This document shows, in pieces, positions 26,342 through 37,224 of a stretch of 64,000 nucleotides of DNA (its first letter is position 1; every line of letters begins with the position of its first letter). The notes beneath the pieces were generated by a model. That model was not told the DNA's origin, did no database searches, and worked only from the letters and a program-made list of their open reading frames with translations. Source of the stretch: Multifurca ochricompacta (lineage: Eukaryota > Basidiomycota > Agaricomycetes > Russulales > Russulaceae); NCBI GenBank assembly GCA_022496185.1, contig WTXG01000003.1, forward strand, positions 1,054,001 through 1,118,000, read 5' to 3'. Position numbers and translations under genes: made by a program.

Positions 26342-27125
26342 TCAGCTCATAATCGTTCGGGCTTTGTGAATCTTGACTTCTTCACGTGGACTGTTCGGTC
26401 AGCGGGTTCAGTCGAGAATTCTCCATGAGTCAACCCCGAGAACTGACCGATCCTGTGCGTCGACACCCACGGCCCCCAGGCGTTGCAGGACACGTAACCC
26501 CGAGCTCACACGGCCAAATATCGTGTGCTTATTGTCCAAGTATGGTGTGGGAGCTAGCGTCAAAAAAAATTGTGAACCTAGATAGTATGAGTCGAGTGGT
26601 TTGCAGTTTCGCTCTCCCAAGGAAAGAGGGTGCCAAACCGTTGGTGTTAGGCCCCGAATTGGCCATTGCAAGGACTCCAGCACCCGTAAACCGTAGTTCT
26701 GGGTGAATTTCGTCTTCGCTGACCAGACGTAAATGAGTATTGGTGCGATGCACGTACGTGGCAACGATAGAGGAACGATAAGAACGTACAACTTTTGACC
26801 ATATATGCTGGTGCCACCTCTACCAGTACCGCTCGGGTCGCCGCCCTGGACCATAAAATCCTTCACCGAGATGATAAGCTCAGTCGGATAACTCCAAGCT
26901 AGGACATACGACAATGATTCGATGAAATATCACGCCGTTATAGTACCCGCGCTTTGCCAACTGTGCGAAGTTTTCGCAGGTCTGAGTGACACGGGCGGTT
27001 TGTCAAATAGCTGAGGCCTCTAGGACAGAGTATAGAAGACCTACTCGAGGAGCGTGATCCCAATAAAGCTCTAATTGGATGTCACCTAGATTCGTTTCTA
27101 GGATTACTGACTCTGGGGCAGACAT
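26342..27125 (-). CDS. Peptidyl-prolyl isomerase, PPIL1-type cyclophilin
   Basis: Single-domain cyclophilin of 160 residues; PPIL1 in other species is a spliceosome component that binds SKIP/Prp45. Six minus-strand exons: 27045-27125, 26910-26981, 26790-26860, 26639-26718, 26448-26577, 26342-26390. Diagnostic parts: [97 protein letters not shown]. The short N-terminus and missing insertions are typical of PPIL1 rather than CypA. The catalytic Arg (FHRI), Phe (QFF) and His (KHTIFG) are present; the cyclosporin-contact Trp is Tyr (PYLDNKH). The ATG at 27123-27125 fits the family; an in-frame ATG at 27245 would add 40 unlikely residues. Confidence 0.94.
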
Positions 27126-27289
27126 ACTGTTGTTATAGCAGCAAAGAGACGAAGGAGATCCCACGCCAATTCCATAACCGTTTCCCAGACCAGACCAGAC
27201 TAGAATTGACAAATTGATAAAAGAGCCTCTTTCCTTCTTACTCATTTCTCAGCAGTGTTCTCAGTCAAGGCGCTCAAGAGAGAGAGGAT
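27126..27289. promoter_or_regulatory. Shared divergent promoter PPIL1/DTD1
   Basis: 164 bases between two divergent start codons; no clear TATA box. Assigned from arrangement. Confidence 0.5.
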
Positions 27290-28149
27290 ATGCGAGCAGT
27301 AGTCCAGCGTGTGCTCTCAGCCTCTGTCACAGGTCTCTTTATCTCACCTGGGGTCATCATCCACACACACTGCACTGATGTTGTCAATTTTGCTTTAGTG
27401 GATAGTGAAGTAGTTTCCGAGATTTCTCAGGGTTTGATGGTGCTCATTGGTATCGGTATTGGTATATCACATTTCAACGTACTCCTGTTACAGTGGGAGA
27501 ATCGAATCAGCTAAGAAAGGGACCGTACGTACAGATGATAATCCTTCTGACATAGAGACTCTGGCGAAGAAGATGTGCGCCGCCTCATCAACATTCACTC
27601 TTCATTGAACCTAATTTCCCCCGACAACTTATTCAGATTGGCCCTCAAGGTTTTCCCCAATTCATCTGGTGACATGTGGAAAGCCAACGTCAAGGACATA
27701 CAAGGGGAAATCCTGTGTGTATCCCAATTTACCCTCATGGCAAACACTTTGAAGGGCAACAAGCCCGACTTTCACCGAGCTATGGTTTGCGTCTCACCCT
27801 CCCTATTACGCTCTAATCCATTCACCCAAGAAAGAAGTCGGCAGATCAATCACGTTCTATGTATGCCTCACTTCTACAGTACATGGGTACACAATACTCT
27901 CCGAAAAAGATCAAGGGTAAATGCTCACCTTCTCACAGTACCAGGGGGGTTCTGATATTCCGGTTTACAGACGGAAGATTCGGAGCTATGATGAATATTA
28001 GCTTGATCAATGAGGTGACACTGACTCGGGAACCCTTTCCTTGCTCCATTATTATTCTAATTCTAACTCTTTTCCTCCGAGGGCGATAGGGACCTGTCAC
28101 GTTCACACTCGACTCTCGAAAATTCGAATATATCTCATCGGTGGGATAG
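27290..28149 (+). CDS. DTD1: D-aminoacyl-tRNA deacylase DTD1
   Basis: Hydrolyses D-amino acids wrongly attached to tRNA; cytosolic dimer. Seven exons in one frame, 158 residues: 27290-27332, 27399-27461, 27535-27574, 27637-27784, 27838-27916, 27971-28014, 28090-28149. Key parts: MRAVVQRVLSASVTV at the start, SQGLMVLIGIG, DMWKANVKDIQGEILCVSQFTL (the SQxT active-site motif is SQFT), ANTLKGNKPDFHRAM, and GRFGAMMNISLINEGPVTFT with the cross-subunit GPVT loop. Length is close to bacterial and yeast Dtd (about 145-150) plus a short tail. Its 3' end converges on PGS1 with about 300 bases between. Confidence 0.95.
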
Positions 28150-28452
28150 TTGGGCGAACAGGGCTTTAAAAAACATGATGATAATGATGATGGGTGCCCC
28201 AGATGTATAATAAATACTATATAGATCTATACGCAAATTAAGTAGATGTAGGTGGTATCTCTTGCGAGCGACTTTTGACAGAGGTTCATTCAGTGCTCTT
28301 GCTTCAATCGCCAGTCGGTCTGTGCTGAGAATGAAACACGCGGCGGACGCGATGCAATACGACAAAGAGTAGGTGCAATCTGTGGGATTCCTGATCTTGG
28401 GATATAACAAGATCGCGCGAGAATTTTCCAAAGGGCCAAGGAAGCCAATCTC

Positions 28453-30258
28453 TCAAAGGTAACCACTCAAAAGACGGGCTAGAATCCTTGTGATGAGTCG
28501 CACATTCCTCTGGCCTCCTTTCCAATCTTCTCCGAAATCGCTTAATCCTTCGAGTTCGAGCTGAAGCTTCTTCTGTATAGTCACAGAGTTCGCGAGCATC
28601 AGGAAGGACAGTTCTGTGTCTAAATGTGCAGAGCGGGTGTTGAGGTTTGTAGAGCCAAAGAGTGTGAGAATGGGAGGAGACTGAAAGTTGGGCGAAAGCC
28701 ATATTCCTACATAAAAGTACCAGAGAGGCCGTTAACGTCGGTGTATAGGCGAAGTAATGGCGAGAAGTGCACCTTTTGCGTGGTAGGTCCAACCGTGCCT
28801 GTTCCACTCCTTAAGTTCCACGGGCCTAGAGTGCTTGTCCTGAGATTGTGGGGCACGCACGGCCGCCATGAATTGCTGCTCGAGCCATGTGTAACCCTCT
28901 GGAAGACGGCTTGATATACCCTTAGAACCGTAGAACCCATTCGCCTCAAGATAACAATGTTAAGTTGTTCGTCTCATGGGAAGAAAAGGAAAGGAATATA
29001 CTTGAGGACTAGCACAGATAATGCGAGTGGGAACATGTGAACGAAGAATGAGATCCTTATATGTGCTGGAGAGTCCGAAATAACCACTAGTCAAACTCAA
29101 TTGTGGGTGAAAATTGAGAGTTGCGCCTTGGGAGCTGGCGGGTTGCAGGTGGTAAAAAAGTTGCCCCAAACATTCCTCTTCCTCTCGAACGTTGAGCTGC
29201 CCTGCCTGAATGACAGGAAATACTATTACAGTGTCATCCCTTTGAAGCTTCTCCTGGATATTGCCACTCTTTGCATTATAACGACGCTGCAGGCCGGAAA
29301 GCGCGAGGTTTGCATGATGTTCAATGTGGTGTGGATGAATTGATGAATGTGACCAGTGGAGTATAGAGTGTGCCCCAGTGCTGTCTGGGGTTGATGGAGG
29401 AATTAACCTGTATGAGAAGGAAGACACCGTCTTGAGAAAGTCAAAACAATAGCTCGCCAGTTCAGGAGCCGAGGAAAACAGTAAGTAACGGTCTTGTCGA
29501 TCGGTAAAATAGGACTTGTTCAAGTTAGCACTACATAGGTCGATATCAATAAGTCACGAATCACAGAATCACGACTAGTCACCCGCTGATCATGAGGCTG
29601 TCATCGGCGCCATATATTTTGGCATGCCATGTTCCGAAGCCTTCGTTAAATCGCGAAGGAATGAGTTTGGAGAATACACCCTTGAGCTTGGGACTCCGAA
29701 AGAGTGAGACATGACATCGATCTGGAAACTCCTTTAGGAGGGGAAGTAGGAGAGCTACGGTTGAAGATGGTCCAGGTCGCGTTGATCTGTTGTAATCCAG
29801 CTGCAGGTAAAGATGAAGGGACTTTTTGCTACGCAACGTGTCGCGTATGGTTTCTATCTAACAGAGTAAGTCAAGCCAAGAGTTGGATCAATGTTCAGTC
29901 TGAATGTGGCTTACCAATCTAGTCTCCGTCGATCCAATGTAAAGAGATGAGATGAATATTCGCTTCTCTGCGCCTTGTATCAAGTCCTTTATAGGGAAAT
30001 TTTAATTGATCTTGATAGACGAGAAAATAAATTATATCTCACGATTAATTGGGTATAAAATTGAGTCGGATTCGATAAAATGTGTATCTTGTCGGATGAG
30101 AGAGAGAAGTGGGGTTGGGTTAGGGCTAGAGAAGAAGCAAAGTTTTGGATAGTAGGATATTGTGCTAGATTAGAAGTGTAAGTTCTAATCTTTGTGAATG
30201 TGAACGACGAGCTAGGTCGTAGGTGGGCAAGGCAATGAAAATAATATCTAGAAGCCAT
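28453..30258 (-). CDS. PGS1: Phosphatidylglycerophosphate synthase PGS1
   Basis: Mitochondrial enzyme of cardiolipin synthesis: CDP-diacylglycerol + glycerol-3-phosphate to phosphatidylglycerophosphate. Six minus-strand exons give 505 residues (yeast Pgs1 521): 30043-30258, 29915-29986, 29583-29857, 29002-29530, 28773-28944, 28453-28706. The first 30 residues (MASRYYFHCLAHLRPSSS) are basic and lack acids, as for a presequence. Phospholipase D superfamily motifs: HAKIYGADD (HxKx4D) followed by MISGANLNKSYFTDRQDRY, and HAKGIWLSP followed by FGSTNLNTRSAHLDTELSF. Frame intact throughout. An open frame continues upstream to 30438 but would overlap the next promoter; the ATG at 30256-30258 begins the presequence. 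Confidence 0.95.
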
Positions 30259-30390
30259 AGTGATAGTGGTGGTGGTGGTGGTGGTAGTGATGGAAGTACA
30301 GCCGGTAAATAAATCGTTCTCGTTCTCTCGAGATGCTTTCATCACCATCATCATTCCACCCATCCTCAAACGACGACTAACTTTTATAAA

Positions 30391-32858
30391 ATGAGTCTCC
30401 CCGCAATTTTCGTATCCTTTTCCTCTGGCCATGGCCATGCAGATAATCTCTCTTCATCATCCTTCTTCTCCGACTTTTCCAACTTCTTTATAGACTTGCC
30501 CTCTCGCTCGCTTGCCCGTTTTCGGTGGTTAGCCGGGCTATTGCTTAGAGAAGTAGAATCCAATCAAGTCATCTCAATTTCATCAGGTTATACTCCCGGT
30601 GGAGGTGCCCACATAGCCCACATGGCCAATCCCCCACCTACTTTCCCACTGTATCCTGGCCCTTGGTCTTTCTTCGCGTCCGGATATGCTGTGTCTCTCT
30701 TCGCTATGGTGAGTTATATTCATACAGTGTCTCTGGGTCTCATCTAACTTCGACCCTTACCAGGCTCTACTCTTGAATCGCATCCAGAACATTGTCGTGC
30801 CAAGTCGGCGTTCTTTACAATATCTTACCCGTTCCAGCCCTGACTTGCGAAGCCATTGGACCCTCCTCCGCCTGATCTCTCCCTCAATATTCCCGATGGA
30901 TATGTCGTCCACGTACTCTAGAACGGTTCTTCGCTTACCAACTATGTATTACATCCTCAAATCACTTGTTCTCTGGTCGATTATCTTCTTGCAAGCCTCT
31001 GACCGTTTTCCTCTATCCCTCTGGAAACCACTTCAGTTTCTAGATAATTGGGCAGCCAGCAAGGAAATGGATGAGGTTTGCTGGTCTACATTTCTGGCCA
31101 TATGCGGAGCATTATGTGCTGGTGCTTTGACGAGGGCGCTAGAAGGCGTTGGAACCACGAATGCTTCACCATTTAACTTGGTTGGTCCCTTCTCATTCCA
31201 TGCGCTCCACCCTTTCATGATCACATAAGCAGTTTGGCTACGCCTTCATGCTGCACTTCTACTCCTCGCCTTCAACCCATACAGTTAAGCCAGAAGGACT
31301 GCCCTCTCGCCCAGATGTGAATGTTATTTTCACAATTTTCGTGCCCTTGATCCAGGTAAGAAATAGCCACCAACGAACCAATCCGGCTGACACGCTCTCA
31401 GCTCTCCATGATACACTTCATCGGGGCAAAGCAAAGTTGGTCCAATCAGCGGCTTATACCGACAACCATTTGTTCTGCCCTCACCCTCATTCATTTCCAC
31501 TCGGTTCTTTGGTTTTCGCCGTCATCGTACCCGTTGCTCAACTATGTGTCTTGCATCTTTGATTCATTGCTTCTTCTCGTGATTCTGGTCGCATTCTCCC
31601 TCAACATACTCGCACAATACTATTAGAGGGTTCCATTACTCGTCTCTTTATTGGACATGCTTCATCGCTCATGCCAAAGTGGGACGAAGATTTTTCCATT
31701 GTATTACTTCGTCTCGGTATCGCTAGCCTCGAGGCAACGAGCGTAGCTGGACTTGGGAACGAAGTCAGTGGCATCTCCCTCACAGATCACACAGAAACTG
31801 TGAAGCATCAAGTGCGATATGGTGAGGTCGAGATGAATCGTGCGGGTGTATTATCCATCACGCACACGGTTGAAGGCCAAGAGGGTTGTCGTACACAAAA
31901 AAAGGCTTTGCCAACGACATCAGGCACGTAAAAGTTGGCACTTCTTCTCAAGGCGACCCTATGGTGGATGTGACATGGTTAATGGAGTTCAGGAGATTTG
32001 GTTATTCATTTGCTAGGTTCACGATGGGATGTTGGCGTATTTTGGGGCGTATTTTACGTGGTCAAACTGGTTTCTTCAGATCGTCGGCCGCCTCCGGCGG
32101 GCAAGCCCAGCGTTTCAACGCACCATCGCATGGTACTTCTCAAGATGGGGAAAGTGGGACTTCCAATCTTAACCAACAGGATATATACGAGCGCTTTCTC
32201 TCAGGCGAGGTGGTCAGTGACGACGACGAAGATTTTCTCCCCTCTGGCGACTCGGCTCCTCAGTATGACGACGACGACGACGACGACGGAACAGGAAGCG
32301 ACGCCCCAGACGATGAGGCCGACACCTTCGCGCTGTATAACGATCTTTCCGCCGTCACTACATCAACCACAACCGCAACGCTTCTACTTGCTCACATGAC
32401 CGACACATCATCGTCGCCATTGACGCGACGGAGATATAGGAATTTAGTTTCGGGTCAGCACGGTATAGTTGATCGTGAGCAACGGGCTTGGGAAGTATTT
32501 GTAAATGACAAGAGAGGCAAGATGCGTCGGCAAGATGCGTCAGTTAACGAATCTCGACGAAACTGTGTCATCTGCACTATCGAAGAGCGGCAGATCATCT
32601 GCTGGCCCTGCCGGTGAGCCCTTCTGATATATTCCCGTTTTATATCACTGGGCTATCTCACTGGGTGATTTCACATGTTAGGTGTCTTGCACTCTGCGAC
32701 GATTGTCGACAAAACCTCGCATCTCGCCTTTCGGCATCAAAGCACACTGTCCATGCTGCCGCCAACCGTGAGTTCCTCTCGGGAACCTGACTCTTGTGTG
32801 CTTCAAAGTTGATGATCTGAACAGTGTAGAGGGTTTCTCCAGGATATATATTCCTTGA
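30391..32858 (+). CDS. Asi1/Asi3-like membrane RING E3 ligase, three apparent frameshifts
   Basis: Multi-pass membrane protein with a C-terminal RING. Exons 30391-30708, 30764-31180, 31233-31355, 31402-32613, 32682-32767, 32825-32858. Several hydrophobic segments occupy the first half (for example SLVLWSIIFLQA, DSLLLLVILVAFSLNIL). A middle part ASLEATSVAGLGNEVSG and an acidic linker (DDDDDDDGTGSD) lead to RNCVICTIEERQIICWPCR|CLALCDDCRQNL..CPCCRQPVEGFSRIYIP, the form of RING ending seen in yeast Asi1/Asi3, inner nuclear membrane ligases of the Asi branch of ERAD. Reading frames break near 31617, 31885 and 32747, each needing one missing base; with these the model would be 730 residues and all introns keep phase. 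The third break lies inside the RING, before its last cysteine pair. Either an assembly fault or a decaying gene. Confidence 0.8.
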
Positions 32859-32999
32859 TGACCCACCAGCCGTCTGTATTATAAGAGATCGACACCTTTC
32901 TACAGGCGCACGTGCCATCTAGCGTGTTGATCCCTCATGTACCATTCCTTTCGCGGAATGTAAGATAAAGGCTAATCCTTGAAGACCCCAGTCTCAAAA

Positions 33000-33632
33000 T
33001 TATGCCAGGCGACTGGGGTGCCTTTTGATATCAATCCACTTGAAGTCGTGAAATCGGCTTGACAACCGCGAAGAATTTCCGAGAACAGGCTGCGCCTCGG
33101 CCATATACAAAACAGGGCGACCCCTCGTTCCGTCATCCATCAGGCGCCGCTGCAAGTTTCCAGCCTGACAGGCGTGTTCCAGATGGTCTTGTCGTCCATC
33201 AGAGTGCTTACCTGTAATATTTTGCAGATGCGTGAACAATGAGTCTCTCACAGGGCCTTTCTATCTTGTAGCTGATTCAGTCAAACCTATTTGATACTCA
33301 GGCTGTGGTCCGTAGCCAGAAGAACTGGTTCGCGTGATTACGAGAGCGGGGGCTTCTTGTCGATCAGTATACAATCATTGCTACTGGGAATAATCTTGGC
33401 ATACCTCGTATGGCGTGCAGTTTATTTTTGGCGCAGCAGGAAGGATAATTTAAATCCTTCTGATGCACTTGCGTGCTAGTACTAATGTCTGTCTGTTACT
33501 GGCCGTAGTATGGATGGATCTGGCCTGCGCCCAATACTGAGTTCACAGCACAGCCCGCTCGCACCTCGCAAGCAGAGCACAAAGCCAAACAAACCCCCTC
33601 ACTCACATTTCAAGCTTTCGCATCATTCCCAT
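33000..33632 (-). CDS. Possible R3H-domain protein, short, two apparent frameshifts
   Basis: Tentative minus-strand model: exons 33607-33632, 33500-33536, 33405-33459, 33212-33355, 33000-33164. The strongest part is IERPCERLIVHASAKYYRLE, then TCSG, which resembles the R3H single-strand nucleic acid binding domain (R-x3-H with flanking hydrophobic and aromatic residues). Preceding it are PALVITRTSSSGYGPQPEY and, further up, LNYPSCCAKNK. Frame continuity needs one missing base near 33264 and another near 33143, like the breaks in the neighbouring ligase gene. Start codon uncertain (an alternative ATG lies about 20 bases upstream). Could be a pseudogene. On the opposite strand a 62-residue open frame with a hydrophobic run is taken as a shadow. 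Confidence 0.4.
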
Positions 33633-34643
33633 GAGGGTTTTCCGACGCCATATTGAATGGCGCGTGCACTGTTAGTTGCCCCGAGTTTTTCCGTGATGTG
33701 TTCCACAAGGACGGTGCATAGAAGGACATTAATTGCACCTCATGCAATTCGTGCAACTGTACAGAACCTGATTTCACTTCACTTCAGACTGTCATTCGGA
33801 ACAACTTGGTGCGATCCATCTTGGGAACAATTCCGGACGTAGACTCAGAGACACAGGCACGTTCCATTTGACATGTAATTTTCAACTCGAGGTTTGATTG
33901 CTATTTTTTTCGCGCGAATACTTTTACGAGGGTAGAAAGGACCAATAGATCACGATGGAACAGAGGAAAATCGGTGCTTGCGGCCAGGCAGCAGCCATGT
34001 GGTGATAATTATCAGTATCAGTTTGTGACCAGAAACCAGAACAATACGGGGGTGTTTCTGATGTGTGTCGAACGTCAGTATCCATACATACCCACTTATT
34101 GTGTTATGAACATACTCCTCTCGGGTGATGTCGGACTTTTCCCCGTGCCTGTACACATACCATTGAAACATGCTGAGGAATGTTAGAATTAAGACTATCT
34201 GGATCGAAAATAAGTTCGCCTGGACAGGTGCAAATTATTCATGGTCAGTAGGAACGGTAAGGTGGATCCTCAAACCTACGTTGGAATGTGGATGCATGCT
34301 GCATGCTAAACTAAGACACAAAAGACAATTAAGAAGCAAGCTTCCGGATTCTACCGCTGCTATCTTCATAACACTTGGTCAGGATGTCGCAAGGAGACGG
34401 TTGATTTTCAAACGAAACGAAGCGAAGAAAATTATATCTTCTTCTTCTCTTCTCTACCCGCACTCACGGTACGGAGATTTGGATGGATCGATGGTCGATG
34501 GTCGATGGATCAGAAGAGACAGACCCCCGGCCACTCTATTTGGCTAAAGAACCAAAGCCCTTCAACCACCCCTGACCTCACTCTTGACTGTCACCTACCC
34601 CCAGGCACTCTTGTGTTCTTCGGACGTTGCGTTTTCGATTTCG
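33633..34643. other. Intergenic region
   Basis: About 1 kb. Short open frames on both strands between 33950 and 34190 have no recognisable domain. AT-rich patches and a GATGGATCGATGGTCGATGG repeat near 34480. Probably promoters of the two flanking divergent genes. Confidence 0.4.
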
Positions 34644-35981
34644 ATGATGGCAAGTGCAAGCGCAAGTGCAAGTGCAAGTGCAAGTGCAAACACGAGCACG
34701 ACTACGCAGGCACCGGGGCAGGCCGGTAAGAGTACCCAACCACTCGTCACTCAAGGTGATTGGACCAAAAACCTCGTTCAACTGGCCAAGACAGCGGAAC
34801 TCAAGTAAGTTGAGTTAGTTGAGCCAAGAAGCTAGAAGAATTGAAAGAATGAATTGCACTGCACTGCACCCCAATTGCTCCATCCGCTACGGAGGCTCTG
34901 CTCTGCCTCTGCTCATTTTAGTTCATTCAACACTCGCCATTAGTCTTTCTTATTCGGTATTCGGACGGACGGCGAACTGATAACTACTGCCTTGTAGGAA
35001 ATATGCACTCACGCTACAGCTGCAGACGGCGCACATACTATCGGCTCACGCCACACTAGAGCAGAAAATGAGGTCAATCCAGGATCTGAAAGAACAGAAA
35101 AATAAGTAAGCTAGGATCTTCTATACCATCTCCGAAAGCTACTATTCCCATCCTATCCGCCATGTGCTTGGCTCTGGCACTCCTTATTTTCTTTTCTGTT
35201 CTGATTCTAATGTATCACAGACTTGACAGCGAGCGGGCACGGTTGCTAAATTGCCTAAGAGAGGTACGTTTCACTTTGTTCACTCCAAATTCATCCCCGC
35301 ATCAGGGGTCAGGGACCTTTTGGCCCTTGTCCGTCATTCCTATTGAGGCTGACGATGGATATTCCGTTCATCCAGGTAAATGAGGACCGTGACAAGGTAT
35401 GCGGGGGTTCCGTTGGCAGGCCACCTGCCCCTTGTTAATCATAAAATCACACTACTGACGGCTGCTTTGTGAGCAGACAGACATGATGGAGGCTCAGCTC
35501 AACAATGAGTGGGTTCTCTAGCCTCGGGGTCGAAAGGCCAACCCAAATTGTGTCGCTCACACCGGTTATGACAGGTGCGCCGAGCTCCGTGCACGCATAC
35601 AACAGATTACGGATGGGGAGTACGCAACTGCGAAGCGTGACGTTGATTCGCTTCGCGCAGAGCTTGGGCAACCTCCCCTACCTAACTTACAGGCCACACT
35701 CGAGGAGAAGTCACAACAGTATGCTTGTCAAAGCGCCGCTTTGGGCGCCTAGTTGTCTATTCACTGACGGTAGGCCCATCGGCATCGGGTTTAACAGGTA
35801 CTTGCAGGAGCGCCGTCTTGGTGCCGAACAGCACAGCAAGCGCGCAGCAGATGAGACGCTACTTGACGGGGCGCAGACGACAAGCGCGAAGCGCCCACGC
35901 GGGCGGCCGAAAGGGAGCAAAAACCGCAGCGGCAAAGCACCGGGCGGTAGCGGGCAAGCGCTCGAAAGTGCCTCGGGGTAA
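34644..35981 (+). CDS. Coiled-coil protein with AT-hook-like C-terminus
   Basis: Family not recognised. Seven exons in one frame give 230 residues: 34644-34804, 34998-35105, 35221-35263, 35376-35396, 35477-35508, 35575-35718, 35798-35981; one exon is 21 and one 32 bases. The N-terminus is an Ala-Ser run encoded by a GCAAGT microsatellite. Then a helical region LVQLAKTAELKKYALTLQLQ continuing through QKMRSIQDLKEQKNKLDSE and RARIQQITDGEYATAKRD, with heptad-like Leu/Ile spacing. The end KRPRGRPKGSKNRSG contains RGRP, the core of an AT-hook that binds the minor groove of AT-rich DNA. Inference: a small nuclear, DNA-bound dimer. The consistent splice phases support a real gene. Confidence 0.7.
34648..34690. 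repeat. GCAAGT microsatellite inside a coding exon
   Basis: About seven GCAAGT/GCAAGC hexamers at the very start of the coiled-coil/AT-hook gene, coding alternating Ala-Ser. Length changes would keep the frame. Confidence 0.85.
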
Positions 35982-37224
35982 ATACGATAGCCGCGGCATT
36001 TTTGACACGACATTTAAAGGGCTCGATGCTCGACGTCAATCAACCCAGGGGCGAGTGCGTTTATCTATTAGTGAATTACCTTATCTCCCTATGATGCTTC
36101 GGTGGAGAACCGACTTTCGAAGCGAATGATAGGCTGCCAGCCAGACTCTCTATTCTATTCTATTCTATCCTATTCTATTTCTCTCTCTCAATGACTTTCA
36201 TTTTGTTTGTTTTTTTTTTTTTTTCGTTTTGCTTTTCTTTTTAGTGTTTTGTATTTGTAGGTTTCTATTATTCGGTCGGTCAGTGAAGTTTACCCATATT
36301 ATCGAGGAATTTGGTCGGTCATGTCATCATATCATATTATAACATAACAACATAACACATGCGGGTAATGGTCGCGATAAGCAAATAATGGAGACCATCA
36401 CACTAGGCCGATGATATAATAATACAATTCTAGTCATGTTCGGGTTCGGGACAAAAAAGACACAGGACTGACAAATAAAGTGGACCTGAATTTCCAAATT
36501 GGGGGTTGGCTTTGGAATGGGAATGGGAATGATAAAGAGATACTACGCGAGATCAGATCAGATCATATTGTATTGTTATGAAACCAGGAGACGGGTTAAT
36601 AATACTGACTGACGGATGGGGTGGATTGGGGTTGGGTTTTAACATTTGAATTCGTTAAACACGCACGCATACACGTGGTGGTTGCGGCTGCGGCAAGAGC
36701 ATGGGCATGGGATGGATGGGTAATGAGGCCGGACCTAGTCGTGGACGTGGGCGTGAGAAATAAAAAATGAGATTGGTGATCGATAGATCGGGTTCGGTGA
36801 GTGAGTGAGTTTAACGACGAATCGAAACATCGAAACCAATAATCGCGGAGTTTTGGCGGCTCTGTACGGTCTCGGCCGGGTCGGAGGCACGGAATTGACG
36901 GGGCCGATCTGTGCATGCGATGGATGGATGAGGCTGAGGCGTCGGACAGGCGTCAGGCGTCAGGCGTCAATCATCTCATCTCTCTCTCGTTTCGTTTCCT
37001 TTCTTCGTCTGTCTGAGTCAGATTCAGGAAGAAGGGAAGGAAGAAAGAAGTAGCAGCATACATACATACAATACATACAATCCACTATATAATAACACCT
37101 TTCAAATGTCTGTCCTTTCCTTTCTCAACAATCCACATCTCTCTCATCTCTCATCTCCCCCTTTACTCACTCTTCTCTTCTCTTTCTCTCCTTCCTCCTT
37201 CTCTCCTCTACTATCCGACCAACA
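35982..37224. other. Intergenic region with simple repeats
   Basis: 1.24 kb between the coiled-coil gene and the cyclin gene. Holds a TTCTA repeat (about 36148-36180), a T15 run (36210-36224), TCACATAA-like AT-rich stretches and, near 36950, direct repeats of GGCGTCA. The last 250 bases are pyrimidine-rich, as often seen in promoters/5' UTRs of basidiomycetes. No gene seen. Confidence 0.5.

Noticed and set aside
33291..33479. Plus-strand 62-residue frame with a hydrophobic stretch
   Set aside because: Lies antisense to the R3H-like exons, which explain the region better; no orthologue recognised.
36596..36916. Minus-strand 106-residue frame in the repeat-rich gap
   Set aside because: Composition follows local simple repeats; no start context or introns.
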